Below are positions 7,593 through 13,214 of a DNA stretch of 37,279 nucleotides, piece after piece. Source of the stretch: a virus. Both the position numbers and the translations under genes were made by a program. Under the pieces are notes generated by a model, which had not been told where the DNA came from, did no database searches, and worked only from the letters and a program-made list of their open reading frames with translations. The stretch is from positions 1 through 37,279 of IMG/VR virus record IMGVR_UViG_3300028794_000014; one strand, written 5' to 3'. Numbering within the stretch: position 1 is the first letter of the stretch; every line of letters begins with the position of its first letter.

Positions 7593-7922
7593 ATGCGAAA
7601 TGAGCCAGAATTATCCGAAGCGGGCCAATGGTACCGCGACCGCGACGAGTGGATTCGTCATATCCTGGGCAGGCCATATCTCACGGCAGACTGCCAGCGC
7701 GTGGCGATCTTCATTGCCATGCACATGAACCGGAAGGACAACCACACGAAGCACCAGCAGAAGACGATAGCGAAGGATCTGAATTTGAACCCTTCGACTG
7801 TCAAAAGAGCTGTTGGGAAATTGATGGACGAGGGCCTAGTCGACCGCGAGCAGGTGCAACGCGGGAGGCGAAACAGAGCGGTAAATCACTACCGGCTGAT
7901 TTTCGCTTGGCAGGCGCTCTAG
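7593..7922 (+). CDS. winged helix-turn-helix DNA-binding protein
   Basis: 109 residues. Residues ~45-95 are a wHTH: HQQKTIAKDLNLNPSTVKRAVGKLMDEGLV is the helix-turn-recognition helix, followed by a basic wing (REQVQRGRRNR). It resembles the N-terminal domains of phage replication initiators and MarR/GntR-like regulators that are usually longer. The frame stays open for 70 codons after the TAG at 7920-7922, so this could be a shortened replication protein. Two 19-bp direct repeats begin at its last codons. The transcript may be leaderless. Confidence 0.75.
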   Translation: MRNEPELSEAGQWYRDRDEWIRHILGRPYLTADCQRVAIFIAMHMNRKDNHTKHQQKTIAKDLNLNPSTVKRAVGKLMDEGLVDREQVQRGRRNRAVNHYRLIFAWQAL

Positions 7923-7964
7923 AGTGCACCAGCGCCCCCTTGGCAAGAGTGCACCAGCGCCCCC
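7921..7964 (+). repeat. two 19-bp direct repeats, 25-bp period
   Basis: AGAGTGCACCAGCGCCCCC occurs at 7921-7939 and again at 7946-7964. The period of 25 bp is not a multiple of three, so the repeat is not coding. Located right after the wHTH gene and before an AT-richer stretch (about 7967-8000), it could be an iteron-like binding site. Confidence 0.75.
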
Positions 7965-8206
7965 CCTAATAACGGTAGGCTTAATAACGATACTATTACG
8001 AAGAAGGAAGATCTTGCTCTGAGGGGAGTAATTGGAAGGGTGGGACAGTGTTTCGAAAGCAGAGAATCCAAGGGCGAAAAATCGCCTCCCGATCTGGAGC
8101 ATCTGTTAACCATCAGCCAGAGATTTGTCCGGTAACGTACATTCGAAGTTGCTAAATCCTTAAAACGGTCCAGTTTCAAAAGAAAAAACCCTAGAGGGAA
8201 ACCAGA
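7923..8206 (+). other. gene-free stretch after the wHTH gene
   Basis: 284 bp without a convincing gene. It holds the direct repeats, an AT-rich segment, and a reading frame continuing from the wHTH gene after its TAG for 70 codons (SAPAPPWQE... to ISQRFVR, stop near 8133-8135). The AT-rich part plus repeats could be a replication origin. The open frame could be a relic of a longer initiator. Nothing here decides between these. Confidence 0.4.
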
Positions 8207-8419
8207 ATGCCGACGAGACGGGAATTAATTCGGACAATAGCCGGCGGCGCTGCCGCGTCGACGATCAGCCTGCCGCGCATTTCTCAAGCAAAAACACTAG
8301 ATATGTGTCGACGGGAAGCCAGCAACCTGGCAATCACCATGCGCCAGCTTACGGGCGGCCAATGGCGCGTCACCGTCGACAAGGATCTGGAATTCGTGCT
8401 GATCTCAAAAGTTCTTTAG
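8207..8419 (+). CDS. small exported protein with Tat-like signal
   Basis: 70 residues. The N-terminus PTRRELIRTIAGGAAASTIS has a twin-arginine followed by a moderately hydrophobic Ala/Gly stretch and a plausible cleavage site after ISQA, a typical short Tat signal. The mature part would be only ~42 residues (MCRREASNLAITMRQLTGG...VTVDKDLEFVLI). GAGGG lies about 8 bases before the ATG. Its stop overlaps the repressor stop on the other strand by 3 bases. Its place inside the immunity region suggests expression in the lysogen, perhaps in superinfection exclusion or lysogenic conversion. This is inference. Confidence 0.6.
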   Translation: MPTRRELIRTIAGGAAASTISLPRISQAKTLDMCRREASNLAITMRQLTGGQWRVTVDKDLEFVLISKVL

Positions 8420-8751
8420 TCGTCGGTTCCGGTGAGGGCCTGCAGAACGCGGATGGCCTGCGCTCGATTTTTATCATTGATCAGCCGCATCAGGTCGACG
8501 ACCTCACCCTCCTTGAACGGGTCGACGCTCAGCAAATCAGTTACGCTACAGTTCAAGGCCGCGGATAGCGCCTCAAGGATCGGCTGAGAATATGGCTGAT
8601 CACCGGTCTCGATCCGGCCAAGGCTGGCATGAGAAATGCTGTCGTTCGGCCCCGTGATCTCTAAACGATCAGCCAGGCGCCGGAGCGAAAGCCCGCGGTA
8701 TTTCCGCCATTCACGGATAAACGTCTTGCCATATGTGCGATCTGTGCTCAT
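8416..8751 (-). CDS. short XRE-family phage repressor (CI-like)
   Basis: 111 residues. Residues ~12-68 are an XRE/Cro-CI HTH: FIREWRKYRGLSLRRLADRL, then SHASLGRIETGDQPYSQPILEALSAAL and NCSVTDLL. After it comes a short helical tail (VVDLMRLINDKNRAQAIRVL). There is no S24 peptidase domain. The ATG at 8751 has no Shine-Dalgarno and sits 7 bases after a TATTAT box, so the mRNA is probably leaderless, as for lambda cI. It is divergent from the Cro-like gene with operators between them. Confidence 0.85.
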   Translation of the reverse strand: MSTDRTYGKTFIREWRKYRGLSLRRLADRLEITGPNDSISHASLGRIETGDQPYSQPILEALSAALNCSVTDLLSVDPFKEGEVVDLMRLINDKNRAQAIRVLQALTGTDD

Positions 8752-8803
8752 GCAAAAAATAATATCACGTCCCATGTAACGCGTGGTCACAGCCGATGTG
8801 ACA
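8752..8803 (-). promoter_or_regulatory. repressor promoter and two operators
   Basis: TATTAT on the minus strand (8764-8759) is placed so that transcription would begin at the repressor ATG. Its -35 region (near 8789-8784, TGACCA) is weak, as expected for an activated maintenance promoter. GGTCACAGCCGATGTGACA at 8785-8803 matches 14 of 19 positions of the 8820 operator. TATCACGTCCCATGTAACG at 8763-8781 matches 12 of 19. Confidence 0.5.
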
Positions 8804-8811
8804 GAAAACGC

Positions 8812-8847
8812 TTGCGCGCTGTTACATCCGGTGTTACAACTAATTTT
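8812..8847 (+). promoter_or_regulatory. rightward early promoter with embedded operator
   Basis: TTGCGC (8812-8817), 17 bases, TACAAC (8835-8840). The operator TGTTACATCCGGTGTTACA occupies 8820-8838, in the same geometry as the leftward promoter. The predicted transcript starts at or next to the ATG at 8848, which has no ribosome binding site. Confidence 0.65.
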
Positions 8848-9081
8848 ATGAGCACAGAACAGCACCCCCTCATCGCGCATCTGCAAGCCAAAGGCGAGAC
8901 GCTTACCGGCTTCGCCAAAGGCATCGAAATGAGCCGCATGCAGCTATATCGGATCATGGATGGCGAGAGCACTACGCTCACCACCCTGAGGAAGATCAGC
9001 GCTGCGACCGGCGGGGCTGTCCCTGTATCTGCGTTCCTCAGCACCGATGACAACACAGCCTCATCGGAGGCCGCCCAATGA
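8848..9081 (+). CDS. Cro-like HTH protein
   Basis: 77 residues. The core ETLTGFAKGIEMSRMQLYRIMDGE...TLRKISAATGGAVPVSAFL is an HTH of the XRE/Cro type with unusual wording. It is the first gene of the rightward operon, divergent from the repressor, so a Cro role (early repression of the repressor and of the early promoters) is the natural reading. A longer in-frame start exists at 8812 but would lie inside the operator. The first 11 bases of the gene (ATGAGCACAGA) are identical to those of the repressor gene. Confidence 0.75.
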   Translation: MSTEQHPLIAHLQAKGETLTGFAKGIEMSRMQLYRIMDGESTTLTTLRKISAATGGAVPVSAFLSTDDNTASSEAAQ

Positions 9082-9653
9082 TTTACTTCATCGAATGCAG
9101 CGGCCGCGTGAAGATCGGTTTTTCTCTCGACCCGAAAAATAGGCTCAGCAAGGTGTCGGCAGATTCGCCGTTCCCTTGCTCTCTTCTCGGCGCCGTCGAT
9201 GGGGACAGGAACGAGGAATTTAGGCTGCATGGCATATGGAGCCATCTCCATGCCCACCGCGAATGGTTCATCCTGGCGGCAGATCTTCGGGAATGGATCG
9301 ACGGAAACGTCTTTGATCCTCCTGCGAGTCTTCCCCATCGAGGCAAGAAAACGGTATGCGGCGTCCCGGTAAAGCATGGGATGAAAAAGGCTATCGCTGC
9401 TGGGTGCGGAGTGACTCCCGCGACGGTTTCTCAGTGGCATAAAATCCCCGCTGAATACTGCGGTGTGGTGTCGAAAATAACTGGCGTGCCAATTTCGCAG
9501 ATTCGTCCTGACATCTTCCCGGGCGTTGACCAGAGCACCGTTTCAAATTGGGAAACCGGGAAAGGCCCCCGCGGCCCAGCTCGGAAACTTCTGCTTTCCT
9601 TGAAGCCTGCGGATTTCGCCCAAGCCGATGCAGCTCGGGAGTCCGCGGCATGA
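9078..9653 (+). CDS. T5orf172/GIY-YIG domain fused to HTH domains
   Basis: 191 residues. Residues 1-~75 match the T5orf172 (MUG113) branch of the GIY-YIG fold: MIYFIEC..RVKIGFSLDPKNRLSKVS, a strand-helix with DRNEEFRLHGIWSHLHAHREWF. Residues ~100-150 look like a YdaS/Cro-type HTH (MKKAIAAGCGVTPATVSQWH..PAEYCGVVSKITG). A third segment QSTVSNWETGKGPRGPARKLL is the second half of a classical XRE HTH. A nuclease-like domain on two HTH pieces suggests a sequence-specific DNA-binding protein. It overlaps the Cro-like gene by ATGA. Confidence 0.75.
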   Translation: MIYFIECSGRVKIGFSLDPKNRLSKVSADSPFPCSLLGAVDGDRNEEFRLHGIWSHLHAHREWFILAADLREWIDGNVFDPPASLPHRGKKTVCGVPVKHGMKKAIAAGCGVTPATVSQWHKIPAEYCGVVSKITGVPISQIRPDIFPGVDQSTVSNWETGKGPRGPARKLLLSLKPADFAQADAARESAA

Positions 9654-9865
9654 GCGCTCTTGCCAATTGCCCTAAGTGCGGCGGTGGTCTGCGAACCGAG
9701 CAGATCGAGTACCGCAAGCGCCTTTACTGCGATCACTGCGGCGGGATGCCGTACAGGGACGGAAAACCAGAAACAGGGCGAGGTCACATCTGCTCCGAGG
9801 CCAGTCAAATCCCCGGTCCTGAATTCTGGCGTGAGTTCTTCGCAAAGCGAGAGGCCGAGGCATGA
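9650..9865 (+). CDS. zinc-ribbon protein
   Basis: 71 residues. CPKC(GGG) and CDHC(GG), 19 residues apart, are the two knuckles of a zinc ribbon at residues ~8-31. The tail (GRGHICSEASQIPGPEFWREFF) is mixed. It is coupled by ATGA to both neighbours. A DNA- or RNA-binding early protein is likely, with unknown target. Confidence 0.75.
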   Translation: MSALANCPKCGGGLRTEQIEYRKRLYCDHCGGMPYRDGKPETGRGHICSEASQIPGPEFWREFFAKREAEA

Positions 9866-10119
9866 CGAACATTCCTGACAAAATCACACTTCGCGACCTG
9901 GTCGAAGCTGCGGCATTCGATCTCGAACAAATCCTCAAGTGCGTCAGGTCCAATGGGACACCATCCATGAAATACGCACTCGAAAGCCTTCCGGCGCTTC
10001 TTGGCCGCCAGCAGCTCCTTCAGCTTCTTCTCGTGCTTGGTCTCGACGGCGAGTATGTCGCCATCGAGAAGGATCGTTCCGTTGATCCGGGTGAGTGGCT
10101 TGCGGCTGCAATCGCTCAT
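9805..10119 (-). CDS. minus-strand hypothetical protein inside rightward operon
   Basis: 104 residues starting MSDCSRKPLTRINGTI. Residues 1-~48 have near-uniform G/C third positions and a typical basic helix (KHEKKLKELLAAKKRRK). After that codon use changes, and the remaining ~55 residues overlap the start of the plus-strand gene at 9862. The gene may therefore be truncated and read through a junction near 9975-9990. It starts 7 bases after the stop of the minus-strand gene upstream, as in an operon. Unrecognised. Confidence 0.4.
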   Translation of the reverse strand: MSDCSRKPLTRINGTILLDGDILAVETKHEKKLKELLAAKKRRKAFECVFHGWCPIGPDALEDLFEIECRSFDQVAKCDFVRNVRHASASRFAKNSRQNSGPGI

Positions 10120-10284
10120 CGGGCCGTCAGGGCTGACCGCCTGCGCCGGGAAGAAGATCGTCGGCTTTCCGAAGATTTTGAGCGGATGCTTCAACGAGCA
10201 TCTGCAGCGCCTTGTGAGCTTTCTCCCGAAGCCGAACCCCAGCCATCTCCGCAGGCGTTGTCTGCGGATAGCCCCCTTCAATAG
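9862..10284 (+). CDS. hypothetical protein, possibly a broken or chimeric gene
   Basis: 140 codons, ATGA-coupled to the zinc-ribbon gene. The first ~42 residues (MTNIPDKITLRDLVEAAAFD...TPSMKYALES) look like a natural protein start. Downstream of about 9985 the opposite strand has better coding character (third positions almost all G or C in the minus frame 10119 to ~9980). The rest of this plus frame may therefore be an accidental read-through of minus-strand genes. I give the whole open frame but regard only the first part as well supported. Confidence 0.4.
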   Translation: MTNIPDKITLRDLVEAAAFDLEQILKCVRSNGTPSMKYALESLPALLGRQQLLQLLLVLGLDGEYVAIEKDRSVDPGEWLAAAIAHRAVRADRLRREEDRRLSEDFERMLQRASAAPCELSPEAEPQPSPQALSADSPLQ

Positions 10285-10438
10285 TCCCGGAGGCGGAGTC
10301 GGCTATGGAAACGCTCATTTTGAACGGCGCGCACAAGCGAGTTTTGGCAAGGAATATCCCCCTCCAGTATCCCATGTCCCGGTCGTACGTCATCTCTTCG
10401 AGGTCGAACAATACCGGCTTTTCAGTTTCATCGCTCAT
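10127..10438 (-). CDS. minus-strand hypothetical protein with strong RBS
   Basis: 103 residues starting MSDETEKPVLFDLEEMTYDRD. AAGGAG lies 9 bases before the ATG at 10438, one of the best ribosome binding sites in the window. The middle (YWRGIFLAKTRLCAPFKMSVSI) and a helical C-terminal part (VRLREKAHKALQMLVEASAQ) look like a folded protein. It is read against the direction of the surrounding early operon, so it may be a moron-type gene with its own promoter. I could not point to a clear promoter. Confidence 0.6.
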   Translation of the reverse strand: MSDETEKPVLFDLEEMTYDRDMGYWRGIFLAKTRLCAPFKMSVSIADSASGTIEGGYPQTTPAEMAGVRLREKAHKALQMLVEASAQNLRKADDLLPGAGGQP

Positions 10439-10572
10439 TTCAGTTCGCTCCTTGGCGGTTGTGGTTGATTCCTTCGGCAACTGCAGTCTCCCACAGCCTG
10501 CCAAGGGGCGTCCAGCAGGTGACGCACCATGACCCCCATCAAACACACCCCACCCCTCAGGGAGGATGCGGC

Positions 10573-11067
10573 ATGAGCAAGATCGTCGCTTACGCCTGCA
10601 GTACTCGTCCTAACGCTCTCTGGAGCGCCGCGCAGTTCGATAACGCCGCTCCGAACAACCGGACAGAGTGCGATATCCCGCTCGTTGCCGAGAATGATGC
10701 TAATGTCTTCGAAGCCAAATCCATCGCGCGCGGCAAGCTCCTTGAGCGGTTCCGCTGCCATGTGCAGGAAGTAGTTGAGCACGCTTCCGACGAAGGTGAT
10801 CGCGTCTATTTCGGAAGCACGAACCATTTCGAATACCTCAAGGAAATCGTTCAAGAAATGGACGATTGGAATTGGGACGCTGTCATGCGTGAGCGTGCGG
10901 AAGTCGATCCATATTCCGAGCTTCGGAAGTGCCGCGCAGAGATTGAGCGCCTTCGGGGAGAACTCGCCAGCACCATTGACGAGCTGATCGACCACACCGG
11001 CGACAGCATGGACGACATGCGAGCGCGGAGAGATTCCGAACTCCGCCAGCAGGAGCGCCCGTCATGA
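10573..11067 (+). CDS. hypothetical early protein
   Basis: 164 residues starting MSKIVAYACSTRPNALW, with GGGAGG about 8 bases upstream. It has an acidic central region (HASDEGDRVYFGSTNHFEYLKEIV) and a C-terminal coiled coil (ELRKCRAEIERLRGELASTIDELI). This helix resembles that in the zinc-finger protein at 4087-4548 (ELASTIEELI), suggesting a shared partner or exchange between arms. A 15-codon frame (10529-10576, start MTPIKHTPPL) ends in an ATGA overlap with this start and may be a leader peptide or a gene remnant. Confidence 0.75.
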   Translation: MSKIVAYACSTRPNALWSAAQFDNAAPNNRTECDIPLVAENDANVFEAKSIARGKLLERFRCHVQEVVEHASDEGDRVYFGSTNHFEYLKEIVQEMDDWNWDAVMRERAEVDPYSELRKCRAEIERLRGELASTIDELIDHTGDSMDDMRARRDSELRQQERPS

Positions 11068-11381
11068 CCGAAGATATCAGCCGCAGCGCGGCAGAGTGGC
11101 AGACGATCGAGACGGCGCCGAAGGATGGAACTGAAATCCTGCTCTATCGCGAAGACTGCGGCGTCATTCTTGGCCGCTGGATAGCCTGCTGCGATTTTAT
11201 CATCAACGGCGATCCTTCCAATGATTTTTGCCCAGTGGGAGATGATGACGCTTGGGAAGAGCCGGATTGGTTCGGAGCCGACTTCATCAGCGGGTTCAGG
11301 ATTTCGAACGATGGCCTGCCTACTCATTGGATGCCACTTCCAAAGCCCCCTGCGGACGAAGCCGAAGGAAAAACTCCATGA
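11064..11381 (+). CDS. DUF551-like phage protein
   Basis: 105 residues with the family's two ends: EWQTIETAPKDGTEILLYRE near the N-terminus and THWMPLPKPP near the C-terminus, with a GRWIAC strand between. DUF551 proteins are widespread small phage proteins of unknown function. This one is longer in the middle (DFIINGDPSNDFCPVGDD). It is coupled to both neighbours by ATGA overlaps. Confidence 0.8.
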   Translation: MTEDISRSAAEWQTIETAPKDGTEILLYREDCGVILGRWIACCDFIINGDPSNDFCPVGDDDAWEEPDWFGADFISGFRISNDGLPTHWMPLPKPPADEAEGKTP

Positions 11382-11563
11382 GCGAATTCCCTCCCATCAA
11401 GATCGAGACCACCGCAGAAGGCATCACGCTTTCGCAAGACTGCCCATCGCCAGAGTGGTCGATCACCGGCCACGGTGGCAGAACTGACATGGTGCACATT
11501 CCCAACTCCGATCTCCCCGCTGTCCTTGAGGCCGTACGTCGTCGCTTGAACGAGATCAGGTAG
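11378..11563 (+). CDS. small hypothetical protein
   Basis: 61 residues from the ATG that overlaps the previous stop (ATGA). It looks beta-rich (IKIETTAEGITLSQD, EWSITGHGGRTDMVHI) with a closing helix (DLPAVLEAVRRRLNEI). Not recognised. Confidence 0.65.
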   Translation: MSEFPPIKIETTAEGITLSQDCPSPEWSITGHGGRTDMVHIPNSDLPAVLEAVRRRLNEIR

Positions 11564-11572
11564 GGCCAGTCG

Positions 11573-11770
11573 ATGATCCACACCAAGCACGATTTCGATG
11601 TCTCCGCTTCCCTTGAAGCCGCTCGCCAGGCGCAGCGTTCCGCCGTTCGAGCATCGTTCACCGGCTGCTCCGAATGCCGTAAGCCACTCTCGATTGCCGA
11701 GATAATCGAGCGCCATTGCGAGAAGTGCGGCTGCGATACTAACCCGAAAGAGATGAGGCAGGCGTCATGA
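11573..11770 (+). CDS. small zinc-finger-like protein
   Basis: 65 residues. CSECRKPLSIAEIIERHCEKCG has two CxxC pairs at residues ~32-52, suggesting a single zinc site. The first half is an Ala/Arg helix (SLEAARQAQRSAVRASF). It begins 9 bases after the previous stop and ends in an ATGA overlap. Confidence 0.65.
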   Translation: MIHTKHDFDVSASLEAARQAQRSAVRASFTGCSECRKPLSIAEIIERHCEKCGCDTNPKEMRQAS

Positions 11771-11958
11771 GCAGTCAGTTCCGTGTTGGGCAGAAGGTCG
11801 TCTGCGTTGATGACAGCAAGAATAACTTACGATGCTGCCCCCTTGACTTCGAAGGCGGCTGGTACGCCTCCCGCTTCCGCCCCATCGTCAAGCGCAAAAC
11901 CTCCATCGCGATCTTCCATGAAATTCTCAACACCCAACGCGTGAGGACGCCAGCATGA
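11767..11958 (+). CDS. short form of a conserved phage protein
   Basis: 63 residues. The start (FRVGQKVVCVDDSKN) and the end (YASRFRPIVKRKTSIAIFHEIL) match the two ends of a common early phage family that I know as roughly 90-100 residues long (a VGQKVVCVDD strand and a YRFRP..ERKTDISIF.A.L end). The middle ~30 residues are missing here, so this looks like an internally deleted copy that stayed in frame. ATGA overlaps on both sides keep it in the operon. Confidence 0.7.
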   Translation: MSSQFRVGQKVVCVDDSKNNLRCCPLDFEGGWYASRFRPIVKRKTSIAIFHEILNTQRVRTPA

Positions 11959-12137
11959 GCGACATCGTCAGAGGGTTTCTCTCCTGCGCCGCCGGCGCTC
12001 TCGTGTTCGGTGTGTTCATCGTCATCGCCTATGTCGGACGACGCCGCTATCCGCGCACTCGTGAACTCCAAGATCTGGATTTCGACAACGCGCATCCAGA
12101 CGGATGGGTGGGCCATTTCAAGAGGGACGGACAATGA
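11955..12137 (+). CDS. single-pass membrane protein
   Basis: 60 residues. One membrane helix at ~7-28 (FLSCAAGALVFGVFIVIAYVG) is followed by RRR and an acidic tail, so the N-terminus is likely outside and the tail in the cytoplasm. ATGA overlaps on both sides. Unknown role. Confidence 0.65.
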   Translation: MSDIVRGFLSCAAGALVFGVFIVIAYVGRRRYPRTRELQDLDFDNAHPDGWVGHFKRDGQ

Positions 12138-12373
12138 CCACTCTCCTCGTCATGCTGCAGGCCACCTTCGCGGCCATGATCGCCTCATGCATCCTCGTTC
12201 TTCTCGTCGCCGCTGTTCGATACGTGCGCGCCGAGCCCAAGGATCGCGTCCTATTCGCGGCAGCCCCGGATCGGGGAAATATCATTCCATTTCAGCATAC
12301 CCGCCTGAACGTACAGGGTTCGAAGCTTTCCGTTCAGGCACATTCACAGTCTTCGTCTTCGGACGCGGGCTGA
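12134..12373 (+). CDS. single-pass membrane protein
   Basis: 79 residues from the ATG overlapping the previous stop (12134-12137). The N-terminal hydrophobic helix TLLVMLQATFAAMIASCILVL continues to RYVRAEPKD. The rest is polar with a Ser-rich tail. It pairs with the membrane protein just upstream, and the two may act together. Function unknown. Confidence 0.6.
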   Translation: MTTLLVMLQATFAAMIASCILVLLVAAVRYVRAEPKDRVLFAAAPDRGNIIPFQHTRLNVQGSKLSVQAHSQSSSSDAG

Positions 12374-12511
12374 ACGCATAACCTCCATCGCCGGTCTCTT
12401 CCGCTGACACATGGAAGCTAACCCCCATCGGCATGGAGCGCATTCACAGTGTCAGAGAATTTCGTACCAACAGATTTTTCTAATTCAAAGAAACAACAGG
12501 AACAAAAGGCC

Positions 12512-12862
12512 ATGAGTACGGCAATAGCGGCGGAGTACGTGAGGAAGATGGTGGAGCGCGAGACGTCCGGGAACGGCGACGTCGAGAACGCGATCCGCCG
12601 CCTCGCACGACGCCACAATCTCTCATTTTGGCAAATCATGCATCTGCGTGCGGGCAGAGCAAAGGCGATCTCAATCGATGCATTTACGTCGATCCGTCGC
12701 GCGTACGTTGACTACTGCGAAGCCGAGGTCCGGGCTTTGCAGGAGGAAATCAGATGGGACCGGGAACGCTACGAGGAAAACCATGATCTTCGCGATCTGG
12801 AGAACCAGGCTCATGCGCTGGCTGAAAAGGTTCGGCTGGCGAAAGAAAGGATCGGCCGCTGA
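12512..12862 (+). CDS. HTH/coiled-coil protein, paralogue A
   Basis: 116 residues from the ATG at 12512 (start MSTAIAAEYVRKMVERE), with AAAAGG just upstream. A GTG 63 bases earlier is also in frame. The N-terminal half has helices (NAIRRLARRHNLSFWQIMHLRAG) that look like an HTH. The C-terminal half is a coiled coil ending ALAEKVRLAKERIGR. The following gene has the same layout and shared words, so these are tandem paralogues. Probably a DNA-binding early regulator (inference). Confidence 0.7.
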   Translation: MSTAIAAEYVRKMVERETSGNGDVENAIRRLARRHNLSFWQIMHLRAGRAKAISIDAFTSIRRAYVDYCEAEVRALQEEIRWDRERYEENHDLRDLENQAHALAEKVRLAKERIGR

Positions 12863-13209
12863 TGTGGACGATCGAGGAAATACGCCACTTCGCTAAGAAG
12901 ATGATCGAGCGTGAATCTCGCGGCAACGGCGATCAGATGAACGCCTCTGTCGGAGCATTATGCGGGATGCAGCCGAGGACTCTGCGGAGGCTGATTAATG
13001 GCGAAAACCAAGACGTGCGGATCAGGGACGCCGGCAACATTCTGGCGGCGTACCAGACGCACCTTTCATCCCAAATCTCTCAATTGCAATCAGAGTTAGA
13101 GGCATTCCAGGCAAGGTCCGATGCCATGTCCATCGGTCCTATCGATGAAGAGATTGAGGCTCTATCGGAAAAGCTACGACTTGCAGCGGAACGAGCAAAA
13201 GGAAGGTGA
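12862..13209 (+). CDS. HTH/coiled-coil protein, paralogue B
   Basis: 115 residues. The order is the same as in the gene before: KKMIERESRGNGD (versus RKMVERETSGNGD), an HTH-like stretch (SVGALCGMQPRTLRRLINGE), then a coiled coil ending ALSEKLRLAAERAKGR (versus ALAEKVRLAKERIGR). The start and the previous stop overlap by one base (TGATG). The putative recognition helix is the most different part, suggesting duplication followed by a change of DNA target. Confidence 0.75.
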   Translation: MWTIEEIRHFAKKMIERESRGNGDQMNASVGALCGMQPRTLRRLINGENQDVRIRDAGNILAAYQTHLSSQISQLQSELEAFQARSDAMSIGPIDEEIEALSEKLRLAAERAKGR

Positions 13210-13214
13210 AGGCA

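Noticed and set aside
12374-12511. 16-codon frame and possible promoter in the gap before paralogue A
   Set aside because: No ribosome binding site before ATG 12433 and no -35/-10 pair with good spacing. The gap holds nothing I can support.
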